Positions 1 to 7,491 of a stretch of 64,000 bases of DNA are shown here, piece after piece; within the stretch, counting starts at the first letter, position 1; the number at the start of each line of letters is the position of its first letter. The DNA is taken from assembly GCF_001742185.1 (NCBI RefSeq), contig NZ_CP015750.1, positions 3,658,001 to 3,722,000 of the forward strand, given 5' to 3'. The notes under the pieces are model-generated. The model saw only the letters and a program-made list of their open reading frames with translations. It made no database searches and had not been told where the DNA came from. The position numbers and the translations under genes were made by a program. This stretch comes from Pectobacterium wasabiae CFBP 3304. Lineage in GTDB: Bacteria; Pseudomonadota; Gammaproteobacteria; Enterobacterales; Enterobacteriaceae.

Positions 1-2
1 CG

Positions 3-1010
3 ACTGCCGGATTTTCTCTCGAATGTCCCTGCTATGAAAAGCGGCGTCAGGTGGCTGAGATGCTGGATGATGTTATTCCGAACGAGGAACTGTTTGGCAT
101 CATCTATACCTTGGATGACGGGGATGACTGGACCAAGCCGGAGGCATTAGCCAAGGCAAATCCCAATATGGGGATATCGGTCGAAGAAGATTATTTATTG
201 GCACAGCAGCGGCTAGCAATCGATGTTCCATCCCAAACCAATAAGATAAAAACCAAGCACTTTAATCTGTGGGTTTCAGCAAAATCGGCATATTTCAATC
301 TCGAAAAGTGGAAAGCATGTGCTGATACGTCATTAAAGATAAGTGATTTTTACGGTGAGGAGAGCCATTTAGGTATCGACCTGGCATCCAAGCTGGATTT
401 GAACTGTGTTTGCCCTGTTTTTACCCGCGAGATAGAGGGGCGTACGCATTATTTTTGTGTTGGCGCTCAGTTTTGGGTTCCTGAAGATACCGTTTTTTCT
501 CCTGATCCAAAACTGAAACGTACCTCCGATCGCTATCAAAAGTTCGTGAATATGGGGAAACTCATCTCCACAGACGGCGCAGAGGTTGATAACAGACAAA
601 TATTTGAACACATTGTCTCAATGAATGAGACGGTTAAAGTTATGAGTACCCCGATAGACCCACACGGTGCAACCAGTCTTTCTCACTCGCTGGCTGATGA
701 GGGACTCGGTCCTATCACAATCATTCAGAACTACACCAACATGAGTTCACCGATGAAAGAGCTAGAAGCAGCTATCGCATCTGGTCGATTTCATCATGAT
801 GGGAACCCCGTCATGACATGGTGTATCAGCAACGTTGTAGGGAAGACCATTCCAGGCAGTGATGATGTCGTTCGCCCAACGAAAGAAGGCGATGAAAATA
901 AAATCGATGGCGCAGTCGCGCTCATAATGGCAATCGGTCGGGCAATGTTGAATGAGCCTAAAGATTTCCTTTCCACTCTCGATCCTGATGAAGACCTGTT
1001 AATGCTATGA
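3..1010 (+). CDS. Phage terminase large subunit, C-terminal part (cut by left window edge)
   Basis: The frame is open from base 3, so the 5' end lies outside the window; 335 residues are visible. The stretch [21 protein letters not shown] is typical of HK97-like TerL proteins (Terminase_1 family). The nuclease domain follows with GIDLASKLD as the first acidic metal-ligand motif and a late aspartate in [11 protein letters not shown]. The ATPase motifs lie upstream and are not visible. TerL packages DNA into the prohead and cuts concatemers. The stop overlaps the ATG of the next gene (ATGA), so translation is probably coupled. Confidence 0.92.
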   Translation, partial: TAGFSLECPCYEKRRQVAEMLDDVIPNEELFGIIYTLDDGDDWTKPEALAKANPNMGISVEEDYLLAQQRLAIDVPSQTNKIKTKHFNLWVSAKSAYFNLEKWKACADTSLKISDFYGEESHLGIDLASKLDLNCVCPVFTREIEGRTHYFCVGAQFWVPEDTVFSPDPKLKRTSDRYQKFVNMGKLISTDGAEVDNRQIFEHIVSMNETVKVMSTPIDPHGATSLSHSLADEGLGPITIIQNYTNMSSPMKELEAAIASGRFHHDGNPVMTWCISNVVGKTIPGSDDVVRPTKEGDENKIDGAVALIMAIGRAMLNEPKDFLSTLDPDEDLLML

Positions 1011-1165
1011 AATCACTGATTACTGATGTTATCGGGCTAGCCGGTTTCGGTTCGCTTGCCGCAGGCGTGTATCTGCAATTTGGGCTGGCCGCAGCATTAA
1101 TTCTGTGTGGTGTTCTGTTGCTAATTTTTGCGCTGGCCGCCGCAAGGGGGAAAAATGCTACTTGA
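1007..1165 (+). CDS. Small phage membrane protein between terminase and portal
   Basis: A 52-residue ORF starts at the ATGA overlap with the terminase stop and runs into the portal gene, overlapping its ATG. The sequence has two hydrophobic stretches, about residues 8-23 and 27-45, followed by a short basic tail (RGKN), so a two-helix membrane protein is likely. The overlaps on both sides and the reading-frame fit with its neighbours argue for a real coding gene. No function is recognised. Small hydrophobic proteins at this position are common in HK97-like head operons. Confidence 0.7.
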   Translation: MKSLITDVIGLAGFGSLAAGVYLQFGLAAALILCGVLLLIFALAAARGKNAT

Positions 1166-2378
1166 TACCCTGTTTCGTAATGAACCACTGGAGAATCCCG
1201 CCACTCCGCTCACTGGCGATTCCGCAGAAACCGACAATATTTTCGGACGTGACGTTTACGTCAGTCCTGAAACAGCCATGAAGCTGGCGGCGGTTTATGC
1301 CTGTATCTACGTTATTTCCTCAAACATTGCGCAGATGCCACTACATGTGATGCGCAAGTCAGATAACAAGGTGGAGCCAGCACGCGATCACCCCGTCTTT
1401 TACCTGGTACACGATGAACCAAACACATGGCAGACCAGCTATAAATGGCGTGAGTTAAAACAGCGTCACATTCTCGGCTGGGGGAATGGCTACACATGGG
1501 TTAAGCGCGGTCGGCGTGGTGAGGTTACGGCTCTTGAATCATGCATGCCGTGGGAAACAACGTTACTCAATACCGGAGGACGCTATACCTACGGGGTTTA
1601 CAACGAAGAGGGCGCATTTGCTATCAGTCCTGATGACATGGTTCATGTTCGGGCGCTGGGAAATAACCAGAAAATGGGGCTAAGCCCGATCATGCAGCAT
1701 GCTGAAACCATTGGCATGGGGATGAGCGGGCAAAAATACACAAGTTCATTTTTTAACGGTAACGCCCGGCCTGCGGGGATAATTTCAGTAAAGAACGACC
1801 TGAACGCGGAAAGTTGGGTGCGCCTCAAGGCGATGTGGCAAAAAGCCGTTGCCGCCCTGCGTAGCGAGGAGAACAAAACAATGCTTCTCCCTGCGCAGTT
1901 GGATTACAAGGCGCTGACTGTATCCCCGGTTGATGCCCAAATCATTGACATGTCGAAACTGAACCGCTCAATGATTGCCGGAATATTCAACGTTCCGGCA
2001 CACATGATTAACGATCTAGAAAAAGCCACTTTCTCAAACATTACCCAACAGGCCATCCAGTTTGTGCGCTACACGATCATGCCGTGGGTGACTAACTGGG
2101 AGCAGGAACTAAATCGGCGTGTATTTACTCGTGCAGAACGCGCAGCAGGCTACTACACCCGCTTCAATCTCACTGGACTTCTTCGCGGTACGCCGCAAGA
2201 GCGGGCGCAATTCTACCACTTTGCAATTACTGATGGTTGGATGAGTCGCAACGAGGCTCGCGCATTTGAAGACATGAACCCCGTAGACGGACTGGATGAA
2301 ATGCTTGTCAGCGTTAATGCGTCCAACCCTGCTAACAATTTCAACGATACAACAAAAGAGGAGCAACCCAATGAATGA
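1155..2378 (+). CDS. HK97-family portal protein
   Basis: A 407-residue protein starting [11 protein letters not shown]. An earlier in-frame start is possible, but AAGGGGG ends 4 bases before this ATG and fits as the ribosome site. The sequence has family hallmarks: VYACIYVISSNIAQMPLHVM near the N-terminus, an EPNTWQTSYKWRE segment, and a C-terminal part with NVPAHMINDLEKATFSNITQQ. Portals form the dodecameric ring through which DNA enters and the connector attaches. The length is close to that of HK97 gp3. Its end overlaps the protease gene by 8 bases. Confidence 0.95.
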   Translation: MLLDTLFRNEPLENPATPLTGDSAETDNIFGRDVYVSPETAMKLAAVYACIYVISSNIAQMPLHVMRKSDNKVEPARDHPVFYLVHDEPNTWQTSYKWRELKQRHILGWGNGYTWVKRGRRGEVTALESCMPWETTLLNTGGRYTYGVYNEEGAFAISPDDMVHVRALGNNQKMGLSPIMQHAETIGMGMSGQKYTSSFFNGNARPAGIISVKNDLNAESWVRLKAMWQKAVAALRSEENKTMLLPAQLDYKALTVSPVDAQIIDMSKLNRSMIAGIFNVPAHMINDLEKATFSNITQQAIQFVRYTIMPWVTNWEQELNRRVFTRAERAAGYYTRFNLTGLLRGTPQERAQFYHFAITDGWMSRNEARAFEDMNPVDGLDEMLVSVNASNPANNFNDTTKEEQPNE

Positions 2379-2970
2379 CCGTGAGTTGCGTTGCTATAGC
2401 GGCGAGGTTCGCACAGAACAGGCGGGTGATGGGCCAGCGCATATTGTCGGCTACGGCTCGGTTTTTAACTCTCGATCTGAACCGTTGTGGGGATTCAGGG
2501 AAATCATCAAGCCAGGCGCATTTGATGAGGTGTTGGGCGACGATGTGCGAGCGCTGTTTAACCATGATGCCAATTTCATCCTTGGACGCTCGGCGGCGGG
2601 AACATTGGTCATCGGCATTGATGATAAGGGGTTACGTTACGACATTACTGCGCCAGACACACAAACTATTCGTGATCTGGTGCTGGCTCCGATGGCGCGG
2701 GGCGATATCAGCCAGTCATCCTTTGCTTTCCGTGTCGCCCGTGACGGTGAGCATTGGTATGAGGATGAAGAGGGGATCGTTATTCGTGAGATTAACAAGG
2801 TTTCCCGACTATTCGATGTCAGCCCTGTGACGTATCCGGCGTATCAGGAGGCAGATTCCGCGCTGCGATCTATGGCGGCATGGCAGGAGGCGCGTGATAG
2901 CGGCGCACTACAGAAAGCTATCAATGAAAAAATGGCGCGTGAGCGCCTCCTTAATTTGATAAATGCGTGA
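2371..2970 (+). CDS. HK97-family prohead protease
   Basis: A 199-residue protein starting MNDRELRCYSGEV at an ATG inside the portal stop (ATGAATGA), preceded by GAGGAG. It belongs to the U35 serine protease family that removes the delta domain of the capsid protein during maturation. The expected catalytic His is visible at residue 65 in ALFNHDANFILGRS, and the nucleophile region is QSSFAF (Ser116/Ser117). The gene lies directly upstream of the major capsid gene, as in HK97. A longer in-frame extension upstream would overlap the portal extensively and is not favoured. Confidence 0.95.
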   Translation: MNDRELRCYSGEVRTEQAGDGPAHIVGYGSVFNSRSEPLWGFREIIKPGAFDEVLGDDVRALFNHDANFILGRSAAGTLVIGIDDKGLRYDITAPDTQTIRDLVLAPMARGDISQSSFAFRVARDGEHWYEDEEGIVIREINKVSRLFDVSPVTYPAYQEADSALRSMAAWQEARDSGALQKAINEKMARERLLNLINA

Positions 2971-2978
2971 GGAACGAC

Positions 2979-4205
2979 ATGAAATATCATGAACTGAAGC
3001 AAAAACGTAACACCATCGCCACCGACATGCGTGCTCTGCATGACAAGATCGGCGATAACACGTGGACAGACGAGCAGCGCACCGAATGGAATAAAGCGAA
3101 ATCTGAACTGGATGGACTGGATACGCAGATTGCCCGCGAAGACGAGTTACGCCGTCAGGATCAATCGTATGTTGATGACAACGAGCGCGAGCAGCGTCAA
3201 CAGCAGCAGAACAACGGCGATCCGGCAGCGCAAGCCCAAGAAAAGCGCCAGGCGGCATTCGATCGCTTCCTGCGTAATGGCTTTGCTGAATTAACCAGTG
3301 AAGAGCGTCAGGCGCTGAAGGAATTGCGTGCTCAGGGAACCACGCCAGATGCAAAAGGCGGTTACACAGTTCCAACGCAGATGCTGAATAAAGTCGTCGA
3401 TTCAATGAAGGCTTACGGCGGAATTGCCAGCGTCGCGCAGATTCTGAACACATCTAATGGTCAGGACATCACCTGGTCAACCTCTGATGGCACCTCTGAA
3501 GAAGGTGAATTGCTGGGTGAAAACACTGAGGCATCGGAAGAGGACGTGAGTTTTGGTACTGCGATTCTGGGTGCCAAAAAACTGTCATCGAAAATTATCC
3601 GCGTCTCTAATGAATTACTGCAAGATAGCGGTGTTGATATTGAAGCATATTTAGCTGGGCGTATCGGTCAACGGATCGGGCGCGGTGAGGCTAAATATCT
3701 GGTTCAAGGTACCGGCGCGGGTACTCCGGTTCAACCAAAAGGGCTCGTAGCTTCAGTTACGGGGACGGTTAACACCGCCGCTGCCGCAACGTTCACCTGG
3801 AAAGAGATGAATAGCCTGAAACACGCTATTGACCCGGCATATCGCGGTGTCCCGAAATACCGCTGGGCATTCAATGATTCCACACTCCAAATCATGGAAG
3901 AAATGGTGGACGATCAGAAACGCCCGTTATGGTTGCCTGATATTGCTGGCGGCTCTCCAGCTACGATTCTCAACATTCCATACGTTATCGATCAGGCTAT
4001 CGATAACATTGCAGCAGGTAAAAAATTCGCGTTTCTGGGCGATTTTAACCGCTTCATCGTTCGCCGAATTACGTACATGACGCTCAAGCGCCTAGTGGAG
4101 CGCTATGCTGAATACGATCAGACGGCATTCCTCGCGCTCCACCGTTTTGATTGCGTTCTAGAGGATGTGGCGGCTATCAAAGCGCTGGTGGGTAAACCAG
4201 CATAA
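2979..4205 (+). CDS. Major capsid protein, HK97 fold with N-terminal delta domain
   Basis: A 408-residue protein starting MKYHELKQK at an ATG 6 bases after GAGG; a GTG four codons upstream is less likely. Residues 1-115 are charged and predicted coiled coil (many K, E, Q, R), matching the scaffold-like delta domain that the upstream protease removes. The remainder is a phage_capsid family shell domain with GGYTVPTQMLNKVVDSM and RGEAKYLVQGTGAGTPVQPKGL. The length compares with 385 residues for HK97 gp5. A short hairpin followed by seven T lies just after the stop and may limit readthrough to the connector genes. Confidence 0.95.
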   Translation: MKYHELKQKRNTIATDMRALHDKIGDNTWTDEQRTEWNKAKSELDGLDTQIAREDELRRQDQSYVDDNEREQRQQQQNNGDPAAQAQEKRQAAFDRFLRNGFAELTSEERQALKELRAQGTTPDAKGGYTVPTQMLNKVVDSMKAYGGIASVAQILNTSNGQDITWSTSDGTSEEGELLGENTEASEEDVSFGTAILGAKKLSSKIIRVSNELLQDSGVDIEAYLAGRIGQRIGRGEAKYLVQGTGAGTPVQPKGLVASVTGTVNTAAAATFTWKEMNSLKHAIDPAYRGVPKYRWAFNDSTLQIMEEMVDDQKRPLWLPDIAGGSPATILNIPYVIDQAIDNIAAGKKFAFLGDFNRFIVRRITYMTLKRLVERYAEYDQTAFLALHRFDCVLEDVAAIKALVGKPA

Positions 4206-4228
4206 CTGGAAATCTGAATTGACTCATG

Positions 4229-4247
4229 CCGCGCAAGCGGTTTTTTT
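4229..4247 (+). terminator. Short intrinsic terminator after capsid gene
   Basis: CCGC, loop GCAA, GCGG, then seven T. The stem is only 4 bp, so termination is probably partial and would set the capsid-to-connector expression ratio. Confidence 0.55.
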
Positions 4248-4289
4248 GTGCCTGCAATCTGGTAACGGGTTGCAGGCGGAGTGGTTTTT

Positions 4290-4589
4290 ATGATTCCAAC
4301 AGTCAAAGAATTGCGCAATCAGTGCCGGATCGACAGCGACGACGCTAGCGAGGATGAGGTGCTAACTCTTTACTGTGCGGCGGCAAAACGGCGGGCGGAG
4401 AATTACATCAATCGAACGCTGCATGATGATTCAGCGCCGGAAAATGACAGTGAAGGGCTGGTGATATCGCCTGATATCAAGTTGGCGCTGATGTTGGCGG
4501 TTGGATTCTGGTATGAAAATCGTGAGGCGCAGAACCTGCCAACCGGATTCTTTGTGATTCTGGAACCCTACAGGTTTATCCCTTTATGA
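4290..4589 (+). CDS. Head-tail connector protein, gp6-like
   Basis: A 99-residue protein starting MIPTVKELRNQC, with GGAG 8 bases upstream. The pattern of a short N-terminal helix, LYCAAAKRRAENYINRTL and KLALMLAVGFWYENRE is that of the phage gp6-like head-tail connector family, which adds to the portal and closes the head. The stop overlaps the next ATG (ATGA). Its position after the capsid gene and before the head-tail joining gene agrees. Confidence 0.85.
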   Translation: MIPTVKELRNQCRIDSDDASEDEVLTLYCAAAKRRAENYINRTLHDDSAPENDSEGLVISPDIKLALMLAVGFWYENREAQNLPTGFFVILEPYRFIPL

Positions 4590-4927
4590 ATATCGGAAAA
4601 ATGCGCCACCGCGTCACCATCCAGAATTTCACCACAACCCGCGATGCTGGCGGGCAACCCATAGAAACATGGAATGACATCGCTACTGTGTGGGCCGAAG
4701 TTTCCCCGATCAGTGGCCGTGAATTGGTTTCCTCTGGTGCGGTATCTGCTGAAGCGACAATCCGTGTGTGGATGCGGTTTCGTCGAGATGTATCGGCGGC
4801 ATCCCGTCTGTATTGCCTGAATGGACCATTTAAAGGGCTGGCGCTGGATATTATCGGTCCACCAATACCAGACGGTAAGTGCACCCGGCTGGAAATACTG
4901 TGCAAGTTGGGGGTGAAACGTGATTGA
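4586..4927 (+). CDS. Head-tail joining (adaptor) protein
   Basis: A 113-residue protein beginning MNIGKMRHRVTIQNFTTTRDAGGQ, the characteristic opening of the phage_H_T_join / SPP1 gp16-like family, followed by ATVWAEVSPISGRELV. These small beta-barrel proteins seal the connector before tail attachment. Translation probably restarts from the upstream gene through the ATGA overlap, and its own end overlaps the next gene by 8 bases. Confidence 0.88.
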   Translation: MNIGKMRHRVTIQNFTTTRDAGGQPIETWNDIATVWAEVSPISGRELVSSGAVSAEATIRVWMRFRRDVSAASRLYCLNGPFKGLALDIIGPPIPDGKCTRLEILCKLGVKRD

Positions 4928-5369
4928 TTTTGGTCTTGATTTCTCCGGCCTGAGCGAAATAGCAAAAGATCTGGAAAAACTGAGTCGTGCAGAGAATAAC
5001 AAGGTGCTGCGTGATGCCACTCGCGCCGGCGCTGACGTGTTGAAAGAAGAGGTTATCGATCGCGCTCCCGTGAACACGGGGAAAATGCGTAAAAACGTTG
5101 TTGTGGTAACGCAGAAATCACGGCGAAAGGGGGAAATCTCATCCGGCGTGCATATTCGGGGTGTTAATCCGAATACTGGGAACAGCGACAACAAAATGAA
5201 GGCCAGTAACCCTCGCAATGCGTTTTACTGGCGATTTGTTGAAATGGGTACGGTAAATATGCCCGCTCACCCGTTTGTTCGCCCTGCATTTGATGTCAAA
5301 CAGGAACTGGCGGCGCAGGCTGCAATCCAGCGCATGAGTACCGCAATTGATGAGGCGTTGAGTCGATGA
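4920..5369 (+). CDS. HK97 gp10-family tail-completion protein
   Basis: A 149-residue protein with a GTG start overlapping the previous stop. Features of the HK97-gp10-like family are present: an N-terminal amphipathic segment (FSGLSEIAKDLEKL), DRAPVNTGKMRKNVVV and the C-terminal YWRFVEMGTVNMPAHPFVRPAFD. The family acts at the head-tail interface. It is translationally coupled at both ends (8-base overlap upstream, ATGA downstream). Confidence 0.88.
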   Translation: MIDFGLDFSGLSEIAKDLEKLSRAENNKVLRDATRAGADVLKEEVIDRAPVNTGKMRKNVVVVTQKSRRKGEISSGVHIRGVNPNTGNSDNKMKASNPRNAFYWRFVEMGTVNMPAHPFVRPAFDVKQELAAQAAIQRMSTAIDEALSR

Positions 5370-5713
5370 CAGAAACCGATATTTACCCGCTAATCTCTGA
5401 TCTGTCTGGCGGTAATGTTTATCCGTACATCATTCCGCTAAACGCAGAAGGAGAGCCAGCTATTTCCCCGCCGTGGGTTGTATTTTCGTTCGTGTCTCAG
5501 CCGTCTGCTGATGTGCTGTGCGGTCCCGCTGAAACAACATCATCCGTTCAGTTTGACGTGTATGCGAAAACTATTGCTCAGGCGCGCGAGATTTGCGCGG
5601 AGGTCATCGCGGCATTATCGCCATTGGCTCCAGGCAACCAGATGCTAACACAGGGACACGATACAGAATCATCGTTATACCGTTGTACGGCAGAACTCCA
5701 GTTTATCGACTAA
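5366..5713 (+). CDS. Tail-completion / terminator protein, DUF3168-like
   Basis: A 115-residue protein beginning MTETDIYPLISDLSGGNVYPYI. The order of elements (PPWVVFSFVSQPSAD, SSVQFDVYAKTIAQA, a final CTAELQFID) fits the DUF3168 family of lambda U-like tail terminators, which cap the tail tube at the head end. It lies immediately before the tail tube gene, where that function is normally encoded, and is followed by an intrinsic terminator. Confidence 0.78.
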   Translation: MTETDIYPLISDLSGGNVYPYIIPLNAEGEPAISPPWVVFSFVSQPSADVLCGPAETTSSVQFDVYAKTIAQAREICAEVIAALSPLAPGNQMLTQGHDTESSLYRCTAELQFID

Positions 5714-5735
5714 CCCCACGTAATCACCATCCTGA

Positions 5736-5757
5736 CCCGCCATTGAGCGGGTTTTTT
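5736..5757 (+). terminator. Intrinsic terminator before tail tube gene
   Basis: CCCGC, loop CATTGA, GCGGG, then six T, placed 16 bases before the tail tube ATG and between two late genes. Nearly the same 5-bp stem recurs at four other gene junctions in this prophage. Confidence 0.7.
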
Positions 5758-5773
5758 ATTTTTGGAGACGTCC

Positions 5774-6481
5774 ATGACCGCGCTTTATGAAAAATCACAG
5801 AAAACGGTAATCAGAATCTCGTCAGCGCCGACCACGCTTGAGGGGATTGAATCAGCTACATTTCTCGATCTGAGTTGCACCATCAAAGAAATCCAGTTCA
5901 CTGGTGGACAGAAAAACGACATCGACGTAACAACGCTGTGCTCGGACGAAATGGAAAACATCAACGGCTTACCTGCACAGTCTGAGGTCTCATTGTCTGG
6001 CAACTTTTATCGCAATGCAGCACAAGACGCACTGCGTGATGCATACGATAACGATACTCGTTATGGATTTGAGGTAATCTTTCCGTCCGGCAATGGATTC
6101 CGGTTCTTATCTGAAGTGCGCCAGCATACGTGGTCGTCAGGCACTAACAACGTGGTGGCTGCAACATTCTCCCTGCGACTGAAAGGCAGGCCAACAAACA
6201 TTGTGCCTGGTCCATTGGCATTTACAACCAACCTACCAGCCACAAGGACGGTGGCGACTGGTGCCGCGTTGGCGCTGGCCGTGGCGGTTAGCGGTGGTCT
6301 CGCGCCGTACTCCTATAAATGGCTAAAAGATGGCACCGTGCTGAGCGGTCGCACGGCTGCGTCATTCAATAAATCTACCGCAGATGCTGGTGATGCGGGG
6401 GCGTATACGTGTGAGGTCACTGACTCAGCATCATCGCCAGTAACGATTACGTCCGCGTCTTGCACCGTCACCGTTAGCTAA
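5774..6481 (+). CDS. Major tail tube protein with C-terminal Ig-like domain
   Basis: A 235-residue protein starting MTALYEKSQKTV, with GGAG 6 bases upstream. Residues 1 to about 150 look like a lambda V-type tail tube subunit (AAQDALRDAYDNDTRYGFEVIFP, TFSLRLKGRP). After a proline-containing linker, residues 157-235 form an immunoglobulin-like domain: YSYKWLKDGTVL, then DAGAYTCEVTD with the classic Y-x-C, ending in TVTVS. Such domains decorate the tail surface and are thought to bind weakly to cell-surface sugars. Close enough in design to lambda gpV to be confident of its role. Confidence 0.9.
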   Translation: MTALYEKSQKTVIRISSAPTTLEGIESATFLDLSCTIKEIQFTGGQKNDIDVTTLCSDEMENINGLPAQSEVSLSGNFYRNAAQDALRDAYDNDTRYGFEVIFPSGNGFRFLSEVRQHTWSSGTNNVVAATFSLRLKGRPTNIVPGPLAFTTNLPATRTVATGAALALAVAVSGGLAPYSYKWLKDGTVLSGRTAASFNKSTADAGDAGAYTCEVTDSASSPVTITSASCTVTVS

Positions 6482-6498
6482 TCTGGAGCACCAAAAGC

Positions 6499-6873
6499 AT
6501 GGCAAAGAAAAGCATTAAATCTCTGGCATTAGCGCCCGGCGCGGGTTTTCTCACAAAGGCTATTGAGGTTCCAGAGTGGGAAGGGGTGAAAGTTATTCTG
6601 CGCGAACCAAGCGCTGAAGCGTGGTTACGCTGGCAGGACGCGGTAAAAACTGACGATGACGGCGAATCCCTGTCTGTGTCAGAACGCGCCCGCCGTAACC
6701 TTCACGCCGATGCGACGTTATTTATCGATATCCTGCGTGATGAAGACGGCGAACCTGTATTCAGTGTCGATGATATTGAAGAGGTTGAAACCATTTACGG
6801 GCCAGTGCACAGTCGCCTGTTACGTCAGGCGCTTGATATCATCAACGATACGGAGATCGCCAAAAAAAAGTAG
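6499..6873 (+). CDS. Tail assembly chaperone, lambda gpG-like
   Basis: A 124-residue protein MAKKSIKSLALAPGAGFL directly after the tail tube gene. The position between tube and tape measure, the acidic composition and the arrangement with the following ORF identify it as the gpG-like chaperone that coats the tape measure during tail assembly. Its last codons are AAA AAA AAG followed by TAG, which forms a slippery site. A fraction of ribosomes should shift -1 there and add the following ORF as a C-terminal extension. Confidence 0.88.
   Translation: MAKKSIKSLALAPGAGFLTKAIEVPEWEGVKVILREPSAEAWLRWQDAVKTDDDGESLSVSERARRNLHADATLFIDILRDEDGEPVFSVDDIEEVETIYGPVHSRLLRQALDIINDTEIAKKK
6864..6870 (+). promoter_or_regulatory. 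Programmed -1 ribosomal frameshift site (A AAA AAG)
   Basis: The heptamer A-AAA-AAG sits in the correct phase directly before the TAG stop of the gpG-like gene. It is the same slippery sequence as used by E. coli dnaX. In the -1 frame reading continues K-V-A-S-P-G-M into the downstream ORF without a stop. The resulting fusion would have about 224 residues, parallel to lambda gpGT. Confidence 0.85.
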
Positions 6874-6884
6874 CTTCGCCGGGA

Positions 6885-7172
6885 ATGCAGTTTTTGATGG
6901 CGCTGGCGCTCCGTATGGGGCGCACGCTGTCAGAATTGCGTCAGGAAATGACGGCCAATGAATTACGGATGTGGATTGAGTACGACAAATTATCTCCGAT
7001 CGGTGACTCGCGGGGCGACACTCTGGCCGCGCAGATCGTTAGTGCGATTTGGGGGGCTCAGGGCGTTAAAGTGCCGCTCACCGATGCGATGTTGGACTGG
7101 TCAGGAAAAGAGGAGGAAGAGGCAGATCAGTTTGGCAATCTTGAAGCGTTTCTTTCTATGGCTGCTGGATAG
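6885..7172 (+). CDS. T-like extension of tail chaperone, made by -1 frameshift from gpG
   Basis: Reading continues from the frameshift at 6870 through this ORF to TAG at 7170-7172, adding about 100 residues to the upstream chaperone. There is no convincing ribosome-binding site before the ATG at 6885, so translation as a GT fusion is more likely than independent initiation. MALALRMGRTLSELRQEMTANELRMWIEYDKL resembles the DUF4035/GpT-type tail assembly family. In lambda the T part binds tail tube subunits while G coats the tape measure. Confidence 0.85.
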   Translation: MQFLMALALRMGRTLSELRQEMTANELRMWIEYDKLSPIGDSRGDTLAAQIVSAIWGAQGVKVPLTDAMLDWSGKEEEEADQFGNLEAFLSMAAG

Positions 7173-7210
7173 TGATATTTTTCTCTCCTTATCGCGAAAA
7201 GGAGAGAAAT

Positions 7211-7447
7211 ATGAGTACCTCTGGATGGATTATTGTTTTTCTAGTTGCCCGAGTTATCGATTTATTTATTTGGTATTTATTAAATCGAAGTAGCGTTAGA
7301 GCTAATGAGCAGATAAAAATCTTGCAAGAAATAAATGAGAAACAAAGTGCGCAACTAGAGTTGCTAACTTCTATTGTTCATAAAAAAGATGGTCCAGAAA
7401 AAGACTATCTTGAGGAGGCTAGGCGAAGAGCTGGGCTAACTGATTAA
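7211..7447 (+). CDS. Small phage membrane/coiled-coil protein, function unknown
   Basis: A 78-residue protein MSTSGWIIVFLVARVIDLFIWYLL, with GGAGAG 4 bases upstream of the ATG. One transmembrane helix spans about residues 4-24. It is followed by a charged heptad-like region (EQIKILQEINEKQSAQLELLTSIV) and an acidic/basic tail. It is inserted between the gpGT chaperone and the tape measure gene, has visibly AT-richer codons than its neighbours, and is closed by its own terminator, so it is probably an accessory (moron-type) gene. An inner-membrane exclusion or entry-related role is possible but unproven. Confidence 0.7.
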   Translation: MSTSGWIIVFLVARVIDLFIWYLLNRSSVRANEQIKILQEINEKQSAQLELLTSIVHKKDGPEKDYLEEARRRAGLTD

Positions 7448-7452
7448 TTTAA

Positions 7453-7472
7453 CCCGCTACGGCGGGTTTTTT
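7453..7472 (+). terminator. Intrinsic terminator before tape measure gene
   Basis: CCCGC, loop TACG, GCGGG, then six T, 19 bases before the tape measure ATG and 5 bases after the small membrane-protein stop. Confidence 0.72.
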
Positions 7473-7491
7473 ATTGTCTGGATAAAATAAA

